The notes below the pieces were generated by a model. The model had not been told where the DNA came from, did no database searches, and saw only the letters and a program-made list of their open reading frames with translations. A DNA stretch of 64,000 nucleotides from Schizochytrium sp. TIO01 (taxonomy: Eukaryota; Sar; Bigyra; Thraustochytrida; Thraustochytriidae). The position numbers were made by a program, and so were the translations under genes. Positions within the stretch are counted from its first letter, which is position 1, and each line of letters begins with the position of its first letter. Below are positions 45,726-54,700 of this stretch, piece by piece. The stretch lies in the NCBI GenBank assembly GCA_004764695.1, contig SMSO01000036.1:702001-766000 (forward strand). Direction: 5' to 3'.

Positions 45726-47372
45726 TTAGTTCTTCTTTTTGTTTTTCTTCTTGTTATTCTTCTTCTTCTTTGCAGATCCGGGTGCTTTCGAGGCGGCGTC
45801 CATGCTGTCACCAGATGCACCAGCTGTGTTGTTGTTCATCGCTGCAGAGAGGATGCTGGGTCCAGTTTGGTTTCCACGTTGCACAAGACGAGACCTGAAG
45901 ATCTTCTCAACATCGCCTTCCTCTTCAATATCCCACAACGCAAGGGGTCCCTGTCCTGCCGCAGCGAGCATGTACGGCGTATCCGGGTCAAACGCAACGT
46001 CAAAGAGCGGTCCTACGCTCATGGTCTTCTGGCCGATGCATCGTGGTGCTGGCAAGGACTCAAGGTCCCAGAGTTTAACGGACTTGTCCACGGAGCAAGT
46101 GGCCAGCAGGCCCCTGGCCAATGGACTTACGGAGAGCGAGGAGCATGGCTTGCGTGCATGAGCCTGGAAAGTGTACAGAGGGCCGGCGCCTGCGTTGCGG
46201 ACGTCAAAGCAGGTAACTTTTCCGTCTTCGGTGGAGGCGAGGACCTGCTCGGGGCGGTGAGTGTTCCAGATGCAGCTCTCAACGTCGGCGGTGAGTTTCA
46301 TAGAGAGGACCTGCGCGGAGGGACCTGCGTTAGCGTCAAAGACCGCAATGCTCTGGTCGAATGAGCCTGAAAGCAGTACACTGGACTCAACAGGGTTCCA
46401 CGCCACAGATTGGACCTTATCCTTGTGGTGCGTAAAGGTGTGAACACAGGCGTTCTTGCTCATGTCCCAAAGTTTCACGGTCTTGTCCGCCGACGAACTT
46501 GCCAACAGGTTAGGGTGCACACGGTTCCAGTCGAGGCCCATCACGGCATCAGTATGGACAGCACCAGAGGTTGGCGTACCACGGCCCTCTTCGCCCTCAC
46601 GCTTACCAAGCTCCAAAGTTGGCTCGAGGGCATCGATAACATCCAAGTTCCATACCTCAATCACGGGCTTGAAAGTACCCACGCCGATCATGTTGCGCGA
46701 GCCGTTTGAGATGGCATTGCCAAATACCTCAGAACCCGCTCCGATCCATGTTGTCACAAGGGGGAAAGCAGGCATCGGGATATCATGGTGAACGTACATG
46801 CTACCGTCTTCCTCGTCATACAGATAGACCTCCAAGTTGCTGTATTCCTCGTCTGTGTTGGCGACGACAACCACGCGATCTGTTGGCTTGATCATGAGGT
46901 CCTCCGCCTCCTCTTCGTCGTCATCATCGTCGTCATCATTTGCAAAAGCAGGTGGCTTGGCTTTATCCTCGCCATCATCCTCATCCTCATCGTCCTCGTC
47001 TTCGCTCATGTCTTCTAAGCCTTCGATGTCAACATCATCGTTGTCATCGTCCTCGTCTTCGTCGTCCTCCTTGGCAGCCTTACCAACCGCGTCCTCCATG
47101 TGCGCCGCTGCGTGTCCATCTTCGTCCTCCTCGTCGTCATCGGCGGCCCAGTTCAGAGCGTCGTCCTCCTCGCCATAGTCATCCATGCGGAGCTCCGCGG
47201 GGAGGCCATAGCGGTCCTTGCTCTGGTCACCCATGGCAGCATCCTCTCCTCCAGAGCCAGCTTCTGCAGCCTGTGCCCTGCGAATAGCTTCCAGCTCCTC
47301 GGCAGATAGTTCGTACCGGTCAGGCTTGGCCTTTGCCGCACCGCGTGGCACCCAGCTAATGGACGAGATCAT
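45726..47372 (-). CDS. PWP1: Periodic tryptophan protein 1 (PWP1), WD40 ribosome-biogenesis factor
   Basis: 548 residues. The start MISSISWVPRGAAKAKPDRY matches the conserved N-terminus of PWP1, which fixes the start codon. Residues 60-160 hold a long Asp/Glu tract, as in homologues. WD40 repeats follow, for example 272-303 (HTDAVMGLDWN to KTVKLWD), 314-346 (HHKDKVQSVAWN to SIAVFD), and a later one ending DKSVKLWDLE. The end is a Lys/Asn run (KKKKNNKKKNKKKN) typical of nucleolar proteins. PWP1 is a nucleolar factor for pre-60S assembly and rRNA production. The coding region is one exon and is G/C-rich at third positions. The acidic tract is coded by GAT/GAC/GAG triplets and leaves all antisense frames open. 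Confidence 0.95.
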   Translation of the reverse strand: MISSISWVPRGAAKAKPDRYELSAEELEAIRRAQAAEAGSGGEDAAMGDQSKDRYGLPAELRMDDYGEEDDALNWAADDDEEDEDGHAAAHMEDAVGKAAKEDDEDEDDDNDDVDIEGLEDMSEDEDDEDEDDGEDKAKPPAFANDDDDDDDEEEAEDLMIKPTDRVVVVANTDEEYSNLEVYLYDEEDGSMYVHHDIPMPAFPLVTTWIGAGSEVFGNAISNGSRNMIGVGTFKPVIEVWNLDVIDALEPTLELGKREGEEGRGTPTSGAVHTDAVMGLDWNRVHPNLLASSSADKTVKLWDMSKNACVHTFTHHKDKVQSVAWNPVESSVLLSGSFDQSIAVFDANAGPSAQVLSMKLTADVESCIWNTHRPEQVLASTEDGKVTCFDVRNAGAGPLYTFQAHARKPCSSLSVSPLARGLLATCSVDKSVKLWDLESLPAPRCIGQKTMSVGPLFDVAFDPDTPYMLAAAGQGPLALWDIEEEGDVEKIFRSRLVQRGNQTGPSILSAAMNNNTAGASGDSMDAASKAPGSAKKKKNNKKKNKKKN

Positions 47373-48121
47373 CGTATAGGAAAGAAAATGTCTATGGTTC
47401 TGCTATCCTTGTCAGAGAGACGCAATTGGACTGATTGGTACAGTCGCTGTGATTAGTGCTATATATTCGGTTGACGCAACGAATGCGATAAAACCAACGT
47501 GCTGAGGTTGATCTCCAGAAGTTAAGACCTCGGGATGAAGACGGACTCCTGTGTCCTTGTAGCTCCTAAATCTGTGCGGGCAACCAGGGTCGGCTGCTGC
47601 AAGGGAGATCGGCGGCTGCTCTAGGGCAGAGCGAGGACCTCAACTCCCTGTTGGTCCTTCCTTCGAGTGGTGGTGAGGTTTGGTGATCTCCGCGGCGCTT
47701 CACGAGGCCAAGGAGGCTTGCCGCTCGCAGCCAGCCAAGTACTCCGCCTCAATGGGATTGGGTATTAGTATGCTAAATTTATGAGCTACAACTAGTGGTA
47801 GTTCATCAGGTCAATAATAGACTAGCATATGAGATAGGAAGCACAACTAACACTGGTGGTCATAGTATAGTCACTGCATATTATGTGGTCACTATTTCGC
47901 TCTTGATGAAGGAAAATATGGGAGATGAAATGAAAGGCAACAAAACTAGCTAAGAACAAGACTTGGTTAAAGTTGGAGAGATTTATGAAATAGAGGAGAC
48001 GCACCGCCGCGATCTCTGATCGACAGATTCTGTTTAGACAGCGAATTCTAAAGGAAGTGTGGAAACGTCGTTAATGTGAAGATGACGCCACCAGCAATGC
48101 TTGACTTTGCCTAGCTCAGAA
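47373..48121. other. Upstream region of PWP1
   Basis: About 0.75 kb. 47,373-47,750 is GC-balanced and presumably contains the PWP1 promoter and leader on the minus strand. 47,760-48,121 is AT-rich. No gene recognised. Confidence 0.5.
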
Positions 48122-48324
48122 AGCGTCAGAACTTATGCAGCCTCCAAATGGTACGTATTGTGTATTCTATATAAATGATATATTATTTTGGAGGTTAGGT
48201 AAGAAAATGGCACAGCCAAGGAACCACCAAGCTCCGAACACTACAAATGAAGCAAGTGACGATGTTGAGCCCATCTATGGCTGCGGTTTGCTCCAGCGGC
48301 GGCGAGCAGCACAGCACTGATCGT

Positions 48325-48510
48325 ACCATTGTCTACGCCAGAGCGTCCTCCGTCAAACAAAGCGAGAATTTTGCTGATCTCCAGTGTGCCTATCCAGACG
48401 CCTTCGCCATTTACAAAGACATCGGTAGAGGGGCCAGCATCAACAAACCGGTCTTACGCGCCCTGCTGCACTACCGAGATTCGCCACAAACTTTCAGTTT
48501 GGCTCTGTGA
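48325..48510 (+). pseudogene. IS607-type serine recombinase (TnpA) fragment
   Basis: Frame 1 gives TIVYARASSVKQSE, the N-terminal catalytic motif of serine recombinases (Y-A-R-x-S, with the nucleophile position in the two Ser). YPDAFAIYKDIGRGASIN and KPVLRALL follow, matching the D-I-G-S-G-x-x-x-x-R-x-x-L-x-x-L-L pattern of IS607 resolvases. A few residues are missing between KQSE and YPDA, where the family has an R-Q helix. The remaining C-terminal part of the domain is absent: the frame runs into the nuclease remnant and stops at 48,508. It is too short and too damaged to be active. An upstream stretch in another frame (DDVEPIYG, 48,261-48,284) may be the linker that precedes the catalytic domain in intact relatives. 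Confidence 0.75.
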
Positions 48511-48571
48511 AAATTACCGTATTATCCTTTTGCCTAAATCTGAAACCTTGACAAATAATCAAGAAGGATAA
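48482..48571 (+). pseudogene. TnpB/Fanzor RuvC-region fragment
   Basis: Frame 2 reads HKLSVWLCENYRIILLPKSE then a stop at 48,569. This matches the stretch of IS607-type TnpB and Fanzor nucleases in which a helix (H-x-K-x-x-x-x-L-x-x-N-Y) leads to a buried strand (I-I-L-L-P-x-F/S-E-T) in the RuvC fold. Here it joins the resolvase fragment directly, so everything from the nuclease start to this point (several hundred residues in intact relatives) has been deleted. Confidence 0.75.
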
Positions 48572-48596
48572 AAATCAAGACAGCTCGAATAATGTT

Positions 48597-48750
48597 GGCT
48601 TCCGGGAAGTGTCCATTTACAAAGCCGAGCTTCTCCTGTCAGTAGTGTAAACTAGTTACTTGCCGAGATCATCGCACTTCAAAACCATGCAGTAATGTGG
48701 TAACATCAACAACAAGCTCGGAACATCCAAGGTTTTCAAAAGCCCCCCTC
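48597..48750 (+). pseudogene. TnpB/Fanzor zinc-ribbon fragment, frameshifted
   Basis: Frame 3 gives FREVSIYKAELLL (48,600-48,638), like the F-R-x-x-L-x-x-K-A-E helix before the zinc ribbon. Frame 1 then gives TSKPCSN (48,676-48,696), equivalent to the Y-T-S-K-T-C-S-x-C-G motif. Frame 3 resumes with CGNINNKLGTSKVFKS (48,696-48,743), the rest of the ribbon. One lost base between TSKPCSN and CGNI explains the frame change. The second Cys pair is damaged: the first of the pair reads Ser and the next is not found. Zinc ribbons of exactly this form are diagnostic for TnpB-family nucleases. Confidence 0.82.
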
Positions 48751-48781
48751 CCCAAAAAATGAAAATAAAAATAATAGATAT

Positions 48782-48856
48782 AAACACGTAGCCGATTGCG
48801 ATGCCCATGTCGCCAGAGGCATCCTTTTGCGCTACCTATCCAAGGACATGATCTAA
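48782..48856 (+). pseudogene. TnpB/Fanzor C-terminal (RuvC-III) fragment
   Basis: Frame 2 reads KHVADCDAHVARGILLRYL and ends at a TAA (48,854-48,856). It corresponds to the C-terminal A-D-R-D-x-N-G-A-R-N-I-L-L-R-Y-L block, in which an Asp is the third RuvC catalytic residue. Both Asp residues survive, but the Asn residues have changed (N to H/V, N to G). The preceding 30 bases (A-rich) have lost the second half of the zinc ribbon. Confidence 0.82.
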
Positions 48857-51765
48857 GAGTTGTCTTTGAGTCACGGGTGAGTTTTAACCCGAGATTGGGT
48901 CTTAACCCCACGTCACCATAGGAAATGCAAGTTTTGCAAATTTAATAGGTTAAATTTTAGATGTACTTTGTTTTGTCCTCCCCATGATTATGTTCTTTCT
49001 TTTAGTCTTAGGATTTCCGTTCTCTATGAACAATTGCTGGTTACAAAGAGTAGTCTGCCTAACTATAAAAATTCATTGTACAGTACAACCAATAGATCTC
49101 TGGCTGGTCAATCAAATTGCTTTGTGAATATGCAGCAGCATGTCGGCGCTTCCTGCACATATACTAGAATTTTATATATAGCGTAATCAAATAGCCCCAG
49201 ATCAAGCAATCTTGTCGTTGCCAGTGAACATTCTTAAGCAAACTCTGAAACTAGGTGCACTTACTCACTCAAGTTGCTCACGGCTATCCAATCGCACGAT
49301 GCGCATCAAGGTATTTCCATGACATTCATATTCTTTCTTTCCGATCAATCATATCGTTGCACATAACCAACTACAGATGACCCGTGGTCCTTGTGTTGTG
49401 AAAGGGTAATTTTTGCACTTCTTGCGCGAATGCTTCATTGCACTGCAAAAAACGCTAAGCTCTTGCTTGCACACGATGCCGATGCTCTTCTCCTCTTCCT
49501 TGCCATAGTCGCAGTAGGCACTAGGAACTAGTAAACTATTTTGAGTGATGACTTGAGTTTCTACTCCAAAAGAAAATCAAATGATTTAGTGGAGTGGCCT
49601 CTAACGAGAGTAGTAGCTTTAGCTTAGTATATTAAAGTTCTATAGAGTTTACGTTTCAAGTACACAGTAAGTATGTACCTATATATCAGGAACTCGGTGT
49701 GGTCTTCCTCGAGAACCAGCCAATCTCAGTTCCAAGGTCCACTTCCATGCTAGCATATTATATAGTGTATACGCTATACAAGCGTGAGGGAAAAGGAGAA
49801 AAAGAGGCAGCAGTGGGGACACCTGAGGAGAGTCAAAAATTATTTCCATTGGACATGAGAGCAGAGGTTGTGGTTGGAGACTTTTTTAACAAACGGGTAG
49901 GAAGGGGCAGAAATAAATATCTAGCCCGTGCTGCAGCTGATATAGAATCACTACTCTATGTAGGGATATGTCCAATGCTGGTGAATTACTCACGTTGGAA
50001 TTAAGCAGTAAATATCGATGTAGTTTGTGGTCCACGGGGCATCCAAATATTTTATTTCATGGAGCAACCGAAATTAATTGTACAAAGATTTGTAGTGTAT
50101 TGCTCTGAAAATTAATTGCTGCTCTTTGCTCTTGACTTCACACATTCTGGACATTCTTCCGCGTCCGATTTCGTGATCGAATCTCATATCTTAATCTCTT
50201 CTCTATGCTAATTCTTTTACAAACTTTCATCAATTATTTCTGCCAGTAGGTTTTTACATTCTATGTATTTCTTGATTTGTACCTCACATTTGCGATGCCT
50301 CCACTAGACTATAGATTATGTGTTCATTAAACTTGCTCAATCCTTTACTCTGTGCACTGTGTTGCCATAGCACCACTAGGTTCTGTTCGCTAAGCCTTCC
50401 CAGAACCGGCTTCTGTTACTGCCACGATGTGTTATGTCAACCCTTAATCCTTGCTTCTTAAGTGATGCTGCTCCATATTTGTCGAGTGTTCATTCTCTTC
50501 TCTCAAGTTGTCAATCCTTCAGAGTTCCATTCATAGGAGGAAATGTGATTTTTCCCTTCCTCTACCTTTCTGATGTTTCAAAGCTTCCTATGCTTTTGCA
50601 TAGGCAGATGTGCACCTGCAACAACCTAAGTAAGTACCTAAGGATAGGTGGTCCCTACTGTTTAATTAAAAATCGCAAAGAATGAAACAAGAACCAGAAT
50701 TACGAAGATAATGTAGGTACTGGAATCGCTCCCAATTCTTTCATCCAACCCAGGCATATGAATGGCCGCCGTTAGACTCATATGTCGGCCTTTCTTTAGT
50801 TTCCCTTAGATGGAGCTACGCTATGCCACCCAATTCAATCACAGACGAAGGAGCATCTCCACAGCGGAATCTGCGCCAAGCGTTCCTTTCTTTCAATACT
50901 ACTGGTAGACTTTCTATTTCACTATTTCATTTCATTTCAAAAAAAGAAAAAGGATTAAAATACCTAGGCCTATTAAGTGCCTACTATGCATTTCTATTGG
51001 CTCTTGCAAAGTAGAAAGAAAGGTAAAATAAATTACCTTGGAGCAATAGTTAGTAAGTAGGTATGTACTTACTAGTAGTAGCGTTGAGAGTACCTAGGTT
51101 CCGTGGTGTTAGTAGGCATTAGGTGGGGCTTAGCGATAGTTCTCATTGGAGGGTTCTGCCTAGAGTGTCCTAGAGGTGACTAGCGCCCCTCTTAGCTCCG
51201 CCATTGACTCGCACAGCCACCCAGACAGGCGCTCAAAAGCGCATTGGCGGCAGAGACCTTTGTTTGTGGGCCTCTTGCTGAAGCTGCGCGGAAGGCCGCG
51301 GCAGACAGGCAGGTGGAGGCAAGCAGAGAAAGGTGCCCTGCTGGTGCTCGATCTCTGAGACACCCTACGAGGTAGGCCAACGACTGGCTTGCTCCAGTTA
51401 ATCTGTCTGGCTGGCGTATAAACCCTGCTCGTCAAAAAACTGCATACATACAAATATTCTTATATCCATACGCAGATTCACCGAGTTGGCTTGAAGTACG
51501 ATCAGGTGATATCAAACAAGGACGGACCCTTGATTTTGGGATCTGTCTCTGATTACTTTGCTAGCTAATTTCCTCGATTTTATCATTCGGTTCGTTGATC
51601 AAATTTGATACAAGGATCGCTTTTCGTTCGAGATCATTCAAATTTAATTCGATCAAAACAACACAAGGCTTTCAATATCTCACTCCCAACAACAGTTTGT
51701 AGTAAACTTTCAAGTCTTTGGGTGAAGCCACATATTTAAAGCTAAAAAGTTTCGTTACGTTCACC
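48857..51765. other. Intergenic region transposon remnant / midasin
   Basis: About 2.9 kb, mostly AT-rich. A plus-strand frame at 49,699-50,004 (101 aa from a GTG) is free of repeats but matches no family I know. The patch at 51,170-51,420 is GC-richer with no recognised gene. The final few hundred bases (51,470-51,765) must include the midasin promoter and leader. No tRNA or snRNA recognised. Confidence 0.5.
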
Positions 51766-54700
51766 ATGGCTCGCGGTAAATCTGTTCCTGTTGGCGGTGT
51801 TTCTGCTGACGCCAAAAATAAGGACCCCATCGCAATTGTGCATGCCTCGTTGGGGAATTTGGGTAGTTTTGAGGATGGTCTCGAGGCACTCATGCGCAGC
51901 GCTACCACACAGCTTGCTGAGGATATTATCAATGGCAACAAGACAAAACTAAACAAGAACAAGAACAAGAGCAAGAAGAACCTCGACAATTCTAGTGACT
52001 CATATGTCGTCTCTTTGGAGTCACGTGTGGTCGCGGTTGTGGCAGGTCTGGCAGAAGCCTCTCGCGTTAACGACGCATGTCTTGAGATGGCTCTTGACGT
52101 AGTTGGATGCTCCGGTGCCTTTGCAGGCGTTGATTTCCTTGAAGCAGCCTCAACAGATGCTGATCTCATTGCTGTCTGCAGAGCGTGCGAGTTGCTCTTT
52201 ACGAGCTCAGCTGGTGCCTCCGTTGTGGCCTCTAGGTCATGGCACTCTCTCTACGCGTTATGCATGCACTCCAGCGCTATTGTGCGCGCCCACGCCAGCA
52301 GAGCTGTGCGAGAGCTTCTAGGGCTTCCTCCCAGCGCTGTTCTCGCCAGCGCCGCAGTCTCTAAGGACTTTAAGACATCCAAAAAGACAAAGGAGTCTGC
52401 ATCTGCACAGATCCCTGAATCAGCTGCTGCTCGAGACACTGCAGCTCTTCTTAGACCTCCCGTGCGTCTCCATAATGGTGCCGGAGAAGACATCGAAGAC
52501 GATAATACAAAAAACAACCAAAGCAGTGTTTTGGAGGCCATCGAAAAACACTGGGCTCGTGGAGGGAATTCCAAGGCTGTTCGGTCTGCGACAACAGAGC
52601 GTAATCTTCGCGCTGCTTTGGTAGCTGTTCGTAATGGCGCCCCTGTGCTTCTCGAGGGTCGCAGCGGTGCGGGCAAGTCGCTCCTGGTGCATGAATTGGC
52701 TCGGATGCATGGCAAGGAGCGCACTCTCGTAGAGCTACAGCTCGACGACCAAATGGATAGTAAGACGCTCTTGGGCACCTACGTCTGCACAGATGTTCCT
52801 GGTGAGTTCAGATGGCAACCTGGAGCGCTGACCCAGGCTGTGACAAGCGGCTGCTGGGTCTTCATTGAAGACATTGACCGAGCACCCTTTGAGGTGCTGG
52901 CAGCACTCATTCCCCTGTTCGAGTCCAGGCAACTCTTGCTCCCAAACAGAGATCAAGTCATCTCGGCAGGACCTGGGTTTCAGCTTCTCGCCACACGCAG
53001 AACGGCACTCAGAGGACCGCCGCTGCTGGAACGTCTCTGGACTTCTGTGCATGTACAACCTCTGCCTCCACAGGAACTCCTCGCGGTCGTCAAGCATCTT
53101 TATAAGGATATGAGTGCATCGTTGCTTGCCCTCATACTCAGGACTTTTCAGTGCATCGTGAGAGCCGCAAGCACTCCGTCGCGCAGGCCTAAACTGGTCG
53201 CAGATGAAGCACATGCAAATGGCGAAAAAACAGCCAAATCCACACGAAACTCTGGCGACAAAACGACAAACGTAAGTGACGACGACTCGAGAATGGACCT
53301 CGAAGAAGAGGACGAGCAGCAGGACGATGACCTGCCAGCGCTTCCGATTGACCCCAAGCGAGTGATCCCTGGAAGAACCATGTCGGAACGTGATCTCTTC
53401 AAGTGGCTGCGACGCATTGGCACTCTCGTGCAGCTCTCCGCTCGAGAGCGAAAGAACAATGGAGGGATCTTTCTTACAGAGCAGGAACGCGAGGATATCC
53501 TAATGGAAGCAATGGATTGCTTTGTCGCCGCTGTACCGAGCTTCGAGGCACGCATTGCCATGGCTCAGTGGCTAGCTCAGGTCTGGCACCTCCCTGAAGA
53601 GCGCCTTGTGCATCGCGTTCGTGCTCACAAACCCGAAGTTGCTCCAAGAAGTCGTTCTAACCCCTCTCTACGCGTGGGACGTGCACGACTTCGCATGTCA
53701 CCCAGCGAAGACGCACCTGCTCCGAGTCGCGTGGCTGCGACGGGAGTTAGTATGCGACTTCTCGAGCAGATCGCTTGCAGCGTTAAAATGAACGAGCCTG
53801 TGCTACTCGTAGGAGAAACTGGTGCCGGAAAAACTTCCATGGTCCAACATCTCGCACGACTTCTTGGTAAAAAACTTGTCGTCCAAAATATGCATGTGCA
53901 AAGCGACACCACCGAACTCCTCGGTGGCTTCAAACCGGTGCAACTCCGCCATGTGGCCCTACCCTTATACGCCCATTTTGTAGATCTCTTCTGCAAAACC
54001 TTCTCGGAGAGCGCCAATCAACGCTTTCTCAGCGCTGTAGAAGAAGGAGTAGCCAAAGCAAACTGGAAAAAACTTAGCAAAGCATGTGCTGCAGCCTGTA
54101 AAATGGCAGATGCCAAATTTATTAAACTGCTCAAAGCTTGGGAAGCAAAGGAAAACCCTCGCAAGCGTAGGCGTAAGGGAACACCATCTAAGAAGGATGG
54201 GCAAGATGAAAATGAAGACGGCGAAGAGGAAGAAGAGCCCGAAATGGACAAACGCGAAATTGCAGAACGCGAGGCAGCGTGGGAGGTATTTCGTGTTGAG
54301 GCTGATCGCTTCGAGCGCCAGCGAAAACGTGTCGAAAACAGCTTTGCTTTCTCCTTTGAGGAAGGTGCTCTTGTCAAAGCCATCCGTGCTGGAGACTGGG
54401 TTTTGTTGGATGAGATCAATCTTGCTAGTGGCGAAACACTTGAGCGCCTTAGTGCTCTACTTGATGATGAAGAAGGTACTCTTTCTCTCACAGAACGTGG
54501 TGATTTAGAACGAGTGAAACGTCACCCCGATTTTCGTCTCTTTGCGGCCATGAACCCGGCGACGGATGTTGGCAAGCGTGATCTTCCACCTGCGCTTCGG
54601 AGCCGATTCACAGAGCTGTATGTAGATGAAGTGGAGGATGTTGCTGATTTGCAACTAGTAGTCGGGCTCTACCTTAGTGATATCCCAAATCCTCCTGTCC

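Larger units (their letters stand above)
48122..48856 (+). mobile_element. Decayed IS607-family transposon with TnpB/Fanzor-type nuclease remnant
   Basis: Short segments in the order expected for an IS607 element lie on one strand within 735 bases: possible N-terminal helix-turn-helix residues of the resolvase (about 48,122-48,295), resolvase catalytic part (48,325-48,507), TnpB/Fanzor RuvC-region strand (48,482-48,571), zinc ribbon (48,597-48,750) and C-terminal end with stop (48,782-48,856). Reading frames change at nearly every joint, and most of the nuclease N-terminal half is missing. IS607 elements carry a serine resolvase (TnpA) and a TnpB RNA-guided nuclease. Eukaryotic and giant-virus relatives of TnpB are the Fanzor proteins. 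IS607 elements lack inverted repeats, so the ends cannot be set; the limits given are those of recognisable coding remains. Confidence 0.78.

Noticed and set aside
45717-47309. Several long plus-strand frames over PWP1
   Set aside because: They are shadows of the PWP1 coding strand, kept open by its acidic GAT/GAG tract and codon bias; none has a known domain.
48669-48911. 80-residue minus-strand frame over the transposon remnant
   Set aside because: The plus strand gives a family-consistent zinc ribbon and C-terminal motif there, so the minus frame is a shadow.
49139-49175. Sequence resembling the start of U6 snRNA (GCACATATACTA)
   Set aside because: The similarity ends after about 15 bases; the invariant ACAGAGA box and the downstream stem are absent.
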